A stretch of DNA of 23,148 bases. Source: an uncultured Salinimicrobium sp. (GTDB taxonomy: Bacteria > Bacteroidota > Bacteroidia > Flavobacteriales > Flavobacteriaceae). The translations under genes were made by a program, and so were the position numbers. The DNA is taken from contig CAMPJY010000020.1 of NCBI GenBank assembly GCA_946887025.1, positions 1-23,148 of the forward strand, given 5' to 3'. The notes beneath the pieces are model-generated. The model saw nothing but the letters and a program-made list of their open reading frames with translations. It made no database searches and was not told where the DNA came from. Shown here one piece after another: positions 1-6,735 of this stretch; position 1 is the stretch's first letter; each line of letters opens with the position of its first letter.

Positions 1-191
1 TGTTCAGCTCCCTTACCAGCTTGTGCCGGCGAAAAAGAGAACCCAGACCTTAACCACAAAAACCTGGTTGTAGTTTGGGTTTGATCCTTGATTGGTATGG
101 GGTTCCTAGGGAGGTGGAAGGGAGACAGATCCCAGTGGATTTCGAGTAGCTTTACTTTCTGGTTCATAACTCTCCCCGCCGTGATCCCCAT
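1..191 (-). CDS. Possible partial ORF at left edge, unrecognised
   Basis: Reading the minus strand from an ATG at 191 (a second in-frame ATG is at 167), the frame stays open to the window edge, about 63 codons. Upstream it is open back to a stop near 275. The peptide begins MGITAGRVMNQKVKLLEIHW and becomes rich in Pro, Thr and Arg; I do not recognise it. There is no clear ribosome binding site. An open run of this length can arise by chance, so this could be the 5' end of a real gene lying to the left or simply non-coding DNA. Confidence 0.2.
   Translation of the reverse strand, partial: MGITAGRVMNQKVKLLEIHWDLSPFHLPRNPIPIKDQTQTTTRFLWLRSGFSFSPAQAGKGAE
40..81. repeat. Imperfect hairpin near left edge
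   Basis: AACCCA (40-45) pairs with TGGGTT (76-81), and AACCA (52-56) pairs with TGGTT (65-69). The two stems are separated by a symmetric 6/6 internal loop and closed by an 8-nt loop. No poly-T tract follows on either strand, so it is not an obvious terminator. It may be a decayed member of the interspersed palindromes further right. Confidence 0.3.
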
Positions 192-400
192 TTTAAATGG
201 AAGTTGAACATCATCCTTATCGCCATTATACCTTTGGATTATCAGTAGTATTTGGTTTTGATTTTTGGGGATTTATAACCAAATTAAAAACCTGATGTCC
301 GACCGGGAAAATGGATTATGCCAAAAAGGTATCCCTGGCATAGTGGCATTTTGGCATTTTGGCGCATCAAAAGAGTGAGAAAAAGGGGTATAGCTTTCTA
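192..400. other. Gene-free stretch with short tandem GGCATTTT motif
   Basis: Together with the neighbouring repeats this belongs to the 886-base gene-free region before the exporter operon. I see no convincing gene, RNA or promoter here. The only local structure is a short run around 337-366 in which TGGCAT recurs and GGCATTTT is tandemly duplicated before GGCGCAT. Confidence 0.4.
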
Positions 401-454
401 TTTTCGCCACGAATCCACGAATCCTTTTTACTTATTATTCGTGAATTCGTGGCT
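401..454. repeat. 54-nt CCACGAAT hairpin repeat, copy 1
   Basis: A 54-nt unit starting TTTTCGCCACGAATCCACGA and ending TTCGTGAATTCGTGGCT. Its arms GCCACGAATCCACGAAT and ATTCGTGAATTCGTGGC form a 17-bp stem with one non-Watson-Crick position and a loop of about 14 nt. The same 54 nt recur in direct orientation at 734-787 with one difference (CC versus CT in the loop side). Repeats of this CCACGAAT type are familiar to me as dispersed intergenic elements in Bacteroidota genomes. Confidence 0.85.
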
Positions 455-475
455 ATGGATTGATTCGGCAGAAAA

Positions 476-543
476 TTTGGCTAAAGCCCTTTTGTCTGAT
501 AAATCCTGGATCCGGTGCTTAAAAGCCCCGGCAATTGAGAATT
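476..543 (+). repeat. Interspersed palindromic element E1, copy A-left
   Basis: About 68 nt beginning with GGCTAAAGCCC (479-489), containing CCGGTGCTTAAAAGCCCCGG (512-531) and ending GGCAATTGAGAATT. A related copy lies at 8770-8837, sharing GGGCTAAAGCCC, the GCTTAAAAGCCCCGGCAAT block and the terminal GAGAATT. Here the main stem is slightly decayed, with a T facing a C. An inverted, more diverged copy follows at 553-623. Confidence 0.75.
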
Positions 544-566
544 CAAAAGATAAATTTTCAATTGCC
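530..566. repeat. Hairpin joining two inverted E1 copies
   Basis: GGCAATTGAGAATT (530-543) and AATTTTCAATTGCC (553-566) form a 14-bp stem with one G-T pair around a 9-nt loop. This is the axis of symmetry at which the two E1 copies meet head to head. On the plus-strand RNA the odd position would be a G-U wobble, so the stem would be unbroken. Confidence 0.75.
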
Positions 567-623
567 TCCAGCTTCAGATGGAGGATCAGCAATCCATACT
601 ATGATCAAGGCTTTAGCCCAATT
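553..623 (-). repeat. Interspersed palindromic element E1, copy A-right (inverted)
   Basis: Read on the minus strand this begins near AATTGGGCTAAAGCC and ends GGCAATTGAAAATT, following the left E1 copy along its whole length with substitutions and small indels. Conserved anchors are the GGCTAAAGCC block and the terminal GGCAATTGA. The middle, containing CTCCA/TGGAG (566-583), has diverged strongly. Together with 476-543 it makes an imperfect inverted repeat of about 148 bp. Confidence 0.6.
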
Positions 624-674
624 CCGGATTGTCAGGGGCAATTTGACCAAAGGGTTGCGCTGGGGGATAGGGCA

Positions 675-684
675 GTCTGGAGAC
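675..684. repeat. GTCTGGAGAC palindrome
   Basis: This 10-nt palindrome-like site carries the centre TCTGGAGA, which also sits at the middle of five larger palindromes at 20637-20833. It is short enough to be coincidence, but it lies inside the same kind of repeat-rich intergenic DNA. Confidence 0.35.
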
Positions 685-733
685 CAGCTCAGGGGCCAAG
701 AATCTGGATACTCTGCCAGGCGGTCGCATTTAT

Positions 734-787
734 TTTTCGCCACGAATCCACGAATCTTTTTTACTTATTATTCGTGAATTCGTGGCT
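734..787. repeat. 54-nt CCACGAAT hairpin repeat, copy 2
   Basis: Direct copy of the unit at 401-454, with 53 of 54 bases identical. Both copies share the same single mispaired position in the stem. The two copies bracket the inverted E1 pair, giving the composite order hairpin, E1, inverted E1, hairpin. Confidence 0.85.
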
Positions 788-842
788 CCCATAAAAGTGC
801 CGCTTTAACAAATATTTCGATTCTCTGTAACATTTTTCCAAT

Positions 843-862
843 CCTGCAGTCTTATCTGCAGG
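843..862 (+). promoter_or_regulatory. Hairpin in leader of exporter operon
   Basis: CCTGCAG (843-849) and CTGCAGG (856-862) form a perfect 7-bp stem with a 6-nt loop, ending 24 nt before the ATG of the ATPase gene. No T-run follows, so it is not a standard terminator. It could be an operator for a dimeric regulator or an mRNA leader structure. The motif TCTGTAACA at 824-832 lies just upstream and recurs before the TolC gene. Confidence 0.4.
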
Positions 863-886
863 CGTCGGGTTTAATAACAGAGGATC

Positions 887-1588
887 ATGATCGAAATTAA
901 GGATTTACACAAGTCTTACATCATGGGAAGCAATTCCCTGCATGTGCTGAAGGGAATAAATTTTAATGTGGCGGAAGGGGAACTGGTGTCCATCATGGGC
1001 TCTTCGGGCTCGGGGAAATCGACCCTGCTGAACATCCTGGGGATGCTGGATGAGGCGGACAAGGGGAGCTATACCCTGGACGGGCTGCCTATCAGGAACC
1101 TCAATGAAAAGATTGCGGCTCAGTACCGTAACAAATTCCTGGGATTCATCTTTCAGTCCTTTAACCTGATCAATTACAAGAATGCCCTCGACAACGTGGC
1201 TTTGCCGCTATACTATCAGGGGGTCAAAAGAAAGGAACGCATGGAGAAGGCCATGTCCTACCTGGAAAAGGTGGGGCTGGCGGACTGGTGGGATCACCTG
1301 CCCAACGAGCTTTCGGGAGGGCAGAAACAGCGGGTGGCCATTGCAAGGGCGCTGGCCTCGGACCCCAAGGTGCTGCTGGCAGATGAGCCAACAGGAGCCC
1401 TGGACACCAAGACTTCGTATGAGGTGATGGACCTGATCCAGGGGATCCATGAGGAGGGGAGGACGATCCTTATTGTCACCCACGAACACGACATCGCGGA
1501 GATGACGGAGCGGATCGTGACCCTGAAGGATGGGCTTATCATTGATGACTTAAAGGTGAACAAAATAAAAGCGATCGAAAATGTTTGA
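887..1588 (+). CDS. ABC exporter ATP-binding protein (MacB/LolD type)
   Basis: A 233-residue cytoplasmic ATPase that should power the two adjacent membrane permeases. Walker A GSSGSGKST is at residues 38-46, the Q-loop Gln at 90, signature LSGGQ at 142-146, Walker B VLLADE ending at Glu167, and the switch His at 199. Length and motif spacing fit the MacB/LolD/FtsE family of mechanotransmission ABC proteins. The start ATG follows AGAGGA. The stop overlaps the next gene's start by 8 bases, which implies translational coupling. The substrate cannot be read from the sequence; drugs, lipids, peptides or lipoproteins are all handled by relatives. I read it as the first gene of a six-gene exporter cluster. 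Confidence 0.93.
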   Translation: MIEIKDLHKSYIMGSNSLHVLKGINFNVAEGELVSIMGSSGSGKSTLLNILGMLDEADKGSYTLDGLPIRNLNEKIAAQYRNKFLGFIFQSFNLINYKNALDNVALPLYYQGVKRKERMEKAMSYLEKVGLADWWDHLPNELSGGQKQRVAIARALASDPKVLLADEPTGALDTKTSYEVMDLIQGIHEEGRTILIVTHEHDIAEMTERIVTLKDGLIIDDLKVNKIKAIENV

Positions 1589-2825
1589 TCTGGAACGCTG
1601 GCAGGAGATCTTTGAAACCATCCGCAAGAACAAGCTGCGGACGTTTCTGACGGGACTTTCGGTGGCCTCGGGGATCTTTATCCTCGTGGTGCTGCTGGGG
1701 ATCGGACAGGGCATGCGCAACGGGATCTCTGCGGAATTTGAGGGCGATGCGGCCAACATCATGTATGTGTGGACCGGGGCAACCTCCAAGGAGTACAAGG
1801 GCCTGAATCCCGGCCGCAGGATCTCCATGAAGAATGAGGATTATAACTACATCACCAAAAAATATCAGGAGGAGCTGGAATACAAATCCTCCATCAGCAG
1901 GATCTGGGGCGGACTGGTGACCTACGGCAAGGAATCGGGGTCCTACCGGGTGGAAGGGGTCTGGCCGGATTATCAGTTCCTGGAGAATGAGTCCCTGGTA
2001 CAGGGAAGGTACCTGAACCTGAACGATCACGAGAACTGGGAAAAGGTGGTGGTGCTTGGGAACAAGGTGAAGACCGACCTTTTCAAAAATGAGGATCCGC
2101 TGGGGAAATATGTACAGATAAGGGATATCAACTTCAAAGTGGTGGGTATTTTCTCTGATCCCGGAGGGGAACGGGAGGAAACCCGGGTATTTCTGCCCAT
2201 ATCCACAGCCCAGCGCGTATTTAACGCCGGGGATACAATTCAGAACCTCGCCTTCACCCTGGAGATGGAGGAGAGCTTTGAGGCCGCGCTGGCAGCTTCG
2301 GAAAGATTTTCCCAGGATATGAGAACCTATCTGAAAGCAAAGCACACGGTGGCGCCGGACGATGAGAGCGCCATCATCATCAACAATTCCCTGGAAAATG
2401 CAAAACGCTTCTACACCCTGATGGACATGATCAAGTACTTCTTCTGGGGGGTAGGGATCTGTACCATCGTTGCGGGGATCGTGGGGGTGAGCAACATCAT
2501 GCTGATCATCGTGAAGGAACGCACCAAGGAGATCGGGATCCGCAAGGCCCTGGGGGCTGAACCGGCCTCGATCGTTTTCATGGTGCTGCACGAGTCAGTG
2601 TTCGTGACGGCCATCGCGGGGCTGGTGGGACTGGTGTCCAGTCTGGCGCTGCTGGAGGTCATCGGGCCGCTCATTGAAACAGAATTCATCAGCAATCCCT
2701 CCATCAATTTCAACGTGGCGGTGACCACGGTGATCATCCTGGTGATTGCGGGGGCGCTGGCGGGATTTGTGCCTGCCTGGAGGGCCGCAAGTATAAAACC
2801 TATCATCGCTTTAAGAGACGAATAA
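1581..2825 (+). CDS. ABC exporter permease 1 (MacB/FtsX family)
   Basis: A 414-residue inner-membrane permease. It has one transmembrane helix at about residues 20-45, a periplasmic MacB-type core domain at about 46-280, and a C-terminal FtsX domain with three helices (about 285-310, 335-360, 375-400). The conserved cytoplasmic segment KERTKEIGIRKALGA, typical of the coupling region that touches the ATPase, is present. It lacks a fused ATPase, unlike E. coli MacB, and relies on the preceding gene. It resembles the next gene over its whole length (both carry GIFILV near residue 32 and YKGL...GRR near residue 75), so the two are tandem paralogues that probably form a heterodimer. One base separates them. 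Confidence 0.92.
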   Translation: MFDLERWQEIFETIRKNKLRTFLTGLSVASGIFILVVLLGIGQGMRNGISAEFEGDAANIMYVWTGATSKEYKGLNPGRRISMKNEDYNYITKKYQEELEYKSSISRIWGGLVTYGKESGSYRVEGVWPDYQFLENESLVQGRYLNLNDHENWEKVVVLGNKVKTDLFKNEDPLGKYVQIRDINFKVVGIFSDPGGEREETRVFLPISTAQRVFNAGDTIQNLAFTLEMEESFEAALAASERFSQDMRTYLKAKHTVAPDDESAIIINNSLENAKRFYTLMDMIKYFFWGVGICTIVAGIVGVSNIMLIIVKERTKEIGIRKALGAEPASIVFMVLHESVFVTAIAGLVGLVSSLALLEVIGPLIETEFISNPSINFNVAVTTVIILVIAGALAGFVPAWRAASIKPIIALRDE

Positions 2826-2826
2826 T

Positions 2827-4092
2827 ATGTTCAGCAGAGATAAATGGAGCGAAATCCTGGAGGCGCTGACCACCAACTGGTTCAGGACGCTGTTAACGGC
2901 TTTTGGGGTGCTGTGGGGGATCTTTATCCTCGTGATCCTTCTGGCCGCGGGGAAAGGCCTGGAAAACGGCGTAAAGCAGGGTTTTGGAGGCATTGCCACC
3001 AATACCATGTTCATGTGGAGCCAGACGAGCTCAAAACCTTACAAGGGGCTGCCCAAGGGGAGACGCTATAATTTCAAGACAGGGGACGTGGCTGCCCTGA
3101 GGGAAAACGTGCCCAACCTGCGTTTCATTTCTCCGCGGAACCAGCTGGGAGGTTTCGGGGGCGGGAATAACGTGGTCCGGGGGCTGAAGTCGGGCGCCTT
3201 CAACGTTTATGGGGATTACCCGGAGATCATTCAGCAGGAACCCATGGACATCACTTCGGGGCGGTTCATCAATTATTCGGATATAAAGGAAAAGCGGAAA
3301 GTCGCCATCATAGGCTCGGGGGTCCAAAGGGAACTCTACGAGCAGGGGGAAGAGGTGCTGGGCAGCTATATCAAGATCAACGGGGTCAATTTCATGGTGA
3401 TCGGCACGTATAAAAAAGTGGGGGGCGGCAACGGCAATATCGAGGAGGCGCAGAAGGAGATCTATATCCCCTTCACCTCCTTTTCCCAGGCCTTCAATAT
3501 GGGGGATACGGTGGGCTGGATGGCAATCACTGCCAATGACGGGTCGGCCATAACGGACCTGAAGACCAAGGTTTTCGAAGTCATTAAATCCCGGCACAGC
3601 ATTCATCCGGAAGACGAAAGGGCCATAGGGCATTTTGACCTTTTTGAGGAATTCAACAAGATCAACGGCCTGTTCATCGCCCTGAAGGCGGTAGCCTATT
3701 TTGTAGGGGTGCTGGTGCTGCTTTCGGGCATTATCGGGATCAGCAACATCATGCTGATAGTCGTAAAGGAGCGCACCAACGAGATCGGGATCCGCAGGGC
3801 CCTGGGTGCCACTCCCTGGTCGATCAGGGGACAGATCCTTATGGAATCCATCTTCCTCACCATCATTTCAGGAATGGCGGGTATCGCCCTGGCCACCGGG
3901 ATCATCGCCCTTATCAATATGCAGCTGGACGGGATGGACACTTCCCAGATGATGTTTGCCAACCCCAGTGTGGACCTGGGGGTGGTGTTCACCGCCCTGA
4001 CCATCCTGATCGTATCCGGCCTGCTGGCGGGACTGATCCCTGCGCAGAATGCCATTAAAGTCCAGCCGGTGGACGCCTTAAGAACAGAATAA
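2827..4092 (+). CDS. ABC exporter permease 2 (MacB/FtsX family)
   Basis: A 421-residue paralogue of the previous permease with the same plan: an N-terminal helix (about residues 20-45), a large periplasmic domain, and a C-terminal FtsX domain with three helices. The coupling motif KERTNEIGIRRALGA is nearly identical to its neighbour's. The periplasmic domain contains a Gly-rich stretch (GGFGGGNN near residue 113 and GGGNGN near 200) that permease 1 lacks, so the two halves of the exporter are likely asymmetric. It starts one base after the preceding stop and lies 27 bases before the adaptor gene. Confidence 0.92.
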   Translation: MFSRDKWSEILEALTTNWFRTLLTAFGVLWGIFILVILLAAGKGLENGVKQGFGGIATNTMFMWSQTSSKPYKGLPKGRRYNFKTGDVAALRENVPNLRFISPRNQLGGFGGGNNVVRGLKSGAFNVYGDYPEIIQQEPMDITSGRFINYSDIKEKRKVAIIGSGVQRELYEQGEEVLGSYIKINGVNFMVIGTYKKVGGGNGNIEEAQKEIYIPFTSFSQAFNMGDTVGWMAITANDGSAITDLKTKVFEVIKSRHSIHPEDERAIGHFDLFEEFNKINGLFIALKAVAYFVGVLVLLSGIIGISNIMLIVVKERTNEIGIRRALGATPWSIRGQILMESIFLTIISGMAGIALATGIIALINMQLDGMDTSQMMFANPSVDLGVVFTALTILIVSGLLAGLIPAQNAIKVQPVDALRTE

Positions 4093-4119
4093 ATCAAAAA
4101 TCAGCAATACCATTAACCA

Positions 4120-5238
4120 ATGAAAAAGTTCGTTACCATTTCAATTTTAGCTGTCATTGTCCTCACCTTCGCGGGGGCGCTGTACTACCTGTATCAGAAG
4201 AACCAGGAGGACCCTGTGGTGTATCAGACGGAGCAGCCATCGGTACAGACCATCGTCAAGAAAACCGTGGCCACGGGGAGTATAGTTCCGAGGGAGGAAG
4301 TCCTGATAAAGCCGAATATTTCAGGGATCATTGACGAGATCTATGTGGAAGCCGGGGAGCAGGTGAAAGCAGGGGACCTGATCGCCAAGATACGGGTAAT
4401 CCCCAACGTTTCCTCGCTGCAGAGTGCCAAGGACGCGGTGACCACGGCCAAGATCAACCTGGATAACGAAAAGAAACTCTACGACCGCCAGAAGGAGCTG
4501 TTTGACAAAGGCGTGATCTCTGCCAACGATTTTGACAATGCGCAGGTGGCCTATAAGAGGGCGCAGCAGAATTATACTTCGGCGCAGCAGAATTACGAGA
4601 TCGTGCGCACCGGGACCACCAGTGGGCTGGGCAGTTCTGCCAATACGCTTATCCGTGCTACCATTGACGGGATGGTGCTGGATGTGCCTGTGGAGATCGG
4701 GAACCAGGTGATCGAAAGCAACAACTTTAACGAGGGTACCACCCTGGCTTCCCTGGCTGATGTGAACAAGATGATCTTCGAAGGCAAAGTGGATGAGAGC
4801 GAGGTCGGAAAGATTAAAGAGGACCTTCCGCTGGAAATAACCGTGGGGGCCATTGAGAACAAGACTTTCGATGCGGTGCTGGATTATATAGCGCCTAAAG
4901 GCATCGATGAGAACGGTGCCATTCAGTTTGAAATCAAAGGCACCCTGAATAAGGCCGATACCACCTTCATCCGTGCCGGATTAAGTGCGAATGCGTCCAT
5001 CATTCTGGCGCGTGCCGATGAGGTACTGGCCATCAAGGAGGCCCTGGTACAGTTTGATCCCAAGACGCAGGAGCCATTTGTGGAAGTGCAGACGGGGGAA
5101 CAGGAATTCGAGCGCCGGGAGGTCGAACTGGGCGTAAGCGACGGGATCTTTGTGGAGGTCCTGGAGGGGATCGGGAAAGACGACAAGATCAAGGTATGGA
5201 ACCAGATCGCACCCGTGACCGCAATGAACGCGAATTAA
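4120..5238 (+). CDS. Periplasmic adaptor 1 (MacA/HlyD family)
   Basis: A 372-residue membrane-fusion protein expected to bridge the MacB-type permeases to an outer-membrane TolC channel. A single N-terminal anchor helix covers about residues 4-24 with no lipobox. A lipoyl-like half-motif (IKPNISGIIDEIYVEAGEQV, about residues 67-86) is followed by an alpha-helical hairpin rich in Ala and Gln (about 100-165), the second lipoyl half, and a beta-barrel region. It resembles the second adaptor downstream (FDKGVIS here, FEKGIIS there). The preference for anchor over lipoprotein suggests inner-membrane location with periplasmic body. Confidence 0.88.
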   Translation: MKKFVTISILAVIVLTFAGALYYLYQKNQEDPVVYQTEQPSVQTIVKKTVATGSIVPREEVLIKPNISGIIDEIYVEAGEQVKAGDLIAKIRVIPNVSSLQSAKDAVTTAKINLDNEKKLYDRQKELFDKGVISANDFDNAQVAYKRAQQNYTSAQQNYEIVRTGTTSGLGSSANTLIRATIDGMVLDVPVEIGNQVIESNNFNEGTTLASLADVNKMIFEGKVDESEVGKIKEDLPLEITVGAIENKTFDAVLDYIAPKGIDENGAIQFEIKGTLNKADTTFIRAGLSANASIILARADEVLAIKEALVQFDPKTQEPFVEVQTGEQEFERREVELGVSDGIFVEVLEGIGKDDKIKVWNQIAPVTAMNAN

Positions 5239-5248
5239 TCCTTCTTTT

Positions 5249-5257
5249 TCTGTAACA
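5249..5257 (+). promoter_or_regulatory. TCTGTAACA motif before TolC gene
   Basis: The 58-base gap between adaptor 1 and the TolC gene contains TCTGTAACA, the same 9 bases found at 824-832 before the first gene of the cluster. The core TGTAACA differs from its own reverse complement only at the centre, as expected for a binding site of a dimeric regulator. The repeat is seen directly; its role as an operator is inference. Confidence 0.3.
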
Positions 5258-5296
5258 ATATTCAACGGAACAAGACATATATTCACAACCACCATT

Positions 5297-6733
5297 ATGA
5301 AGAAATTACATTTTATAGCCTTACTTCTTTTAATAGGTTTTTCAGCAAATGCACAGGATAAGAAATGGACTCTGGAGGAGTGTATCCTGCACGCCATGGA
5401 AAACAATATCTCCATAAAACAATCTGAACTGGATGTAGAACTGGCCGCGATAGACAAGTCTGACGCCATTGGCAACTTCCTTCCGAGCTTCAATGCCTCG
5501 GCCACCAATTCCTGGAACACAGGGCTTACCCAGAACATTACCACCGGGGTGCTGCAGACGCAAACCACCCGTAACTTTTCAGCCGGGGTGACCGCGGGCC
5601 TTACCTTATTTGACGGGTTGAGGAATTTCAAGGAACTCCAGCGGGCAAAAATGGAGATGCTGGCAAGTCAGTATTCCCTGGAACAGATGAAGGACGATAT
5701 CGCCCTGTTTGTGGCCAATGCCTATCTGGAGGTGCTTTTCAACAAGGAGAGCCTGAAGGTGATCGAGGCACAGCATGAGATCACTCAAAAACAGCTGGAA
5801 AGGACGCAGGCGCTGGTGGATGCGGGCTCGCTCCCAGAGGGGGATCTTCTGGAAATACGGGCCAATGCAGCCAATGAGCAACAGCGGATCATAGTAGGCA
5901 GGAATGCAATTAAGATCTCCCTGATTGCCCTGGCCCAGATGCTGTTGATAGAGGATTACGAGAATTTTGACGTTGTGGACCGCGACTATAATGTCCTGGG
6001 CGTGGAGGTGCTGGAAACCCCGGTTTCTGAGATCATTCAGGAGGCCGAGGAAACGCGTTACGAAGTGCAGGTGGCCGAACAGAACCTGGCCATTGCCGAA
6101 AAAGATGTGGAGATCGCCAAAGGGGCTTATCTGCCAACCCTGGGGGCCTTCTTTAACTATAATACCAGGGAATCGGGGATGGGCCGGTTTATAAGTGGAG
6201 GCATTGATCCCGATAATCCCACCAGGACCATTGGATTTGTGGAATCTACCATGGAACCAGTGGTGACTCCCAATACAATTTCTGAAATAGGCAGCCCCCT
6301 GCCTTTCTTCGAACAGCTGCAGCTGAACGACGGGATCTCCTATGGGGTGCAGCTCAGCATTCCAATACTGAATGGGTTTGGGGTGCGAAATGCGGTGAAA
6401 CGCAATGAGATCAACGTGAGAAGGACGGAATACCTGCTGGAGCAGACCAAGCTGGACCTGGAGGCTGATGTATACCAGGCCTACGTAGATGCCCAGGGAG
6501 CCAGGGAAGCTTATGAAGCTGCCCTGATTGCCCAGGAAGCCCAGGAGCTGGCCTTCAATTACGCCACCGAACGCTACGACGTAGGGCTTACCAATGCCTT
6601 CGATTACAGCCAGTCCCAGTTGAACCTGGAGGAGGCACAAAGTGAAGTGGTGCGCACCAAATTCGATTATATATTCAAACTTAAAGTCCTCGAACTTTAT
6701 TTCGGTGTGCCTATCACCGATCTTAAATTTTAA
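5297..6733 (+). CDS. TolC-family outer membrane efflux channel
   Basis: A 478-residue outer-membrane protein. The signal peptide MKKLHFIALLLLIGFSANAQ is cleaved after Ala19 or thereabouts, and two long helical repeats follow. The first carries VANAYLEVLFNKE near residues 138-150 and the second its counterpart with VYQAYVDAQGAREAYEAA near 390-410. ATERYDVGLTNAFDYSQSQ is the usual TolC/OEP segment before the last strand. It supplies the exit duct for the exporter whose permeases and adaptor lie upstream. It ends two bases before the second adaptor gene, so those two are surely cotranscribed. A 58-base gap before it leaves room for a separate promoter. Confidence 0.92.
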   Translation: MKKLHFIALLLLIGFSANAQDKKWTLEECILHAMENNISIKQSELDVELAAIDKSDAIGNFLPSFNASATNSWNTGLTQNITTGVLQTQTTRNFSAGVTAGLTLFDGLRNFKELQRAKMEMLASQYSLEQMKDDIALFVANAYLEVLFNKESLKVIEAQHEITQKQLERTQALVDAGSLPEGDLLEIRANAANEQQRIIVGRNAIKISLIALAQMLLIEDYENFDVVDRDYNVLGVEVLETPVSEIIQEAEETRYEVQVAEQNLAIAEKDVEIAKGAYLPTLGAFFNYNTRESGMGRFISGGIDPDNPTRTIGFVESTMEPVVTPNTISEIGSPLPFFEQLQLNDGISYGVQLSIPILNGFGVRNAVKRNEINVRRTEYLLEQTKLDLEADVYQAYVDAQGAREAYEAALIAQEAQELAFNYATERYDVGLTNAFDYSQSQLNLEEAQSEVVRTKFDYIFKLKVLELYFGVPITDLKF

Positions 6734-6735
6734 TT

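Noticed and set aside
337..366. Possible sigma-54 type site in the TGGCAT repeats
   Set aside because: The GG/GC spacing of a -24/-12 promoter is not met, and no gene follows at a fitting distance.
318..794. 158-codon open frame on the plus strand
   Set aside because: It runs through both 54-nt hairpins and the E1 inverted repeat, and its translation simply repeats the same peptide twice (FRHESTN...FVNSWL). No ribosome site or known domain.
1539..2591. 350-codon open frame antisense to permease 1
   Set aside because: It lies wholly opposite a well-supported gene, and is rich in His, Pro and Gly as expected from reverse reading of a GC-biased coding sequence.
5606..6640. 344-codon open frame antisense to the TolC gene
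   Set aside because: Shadow of the TolC coding frame; no recognisable domain or start signal.
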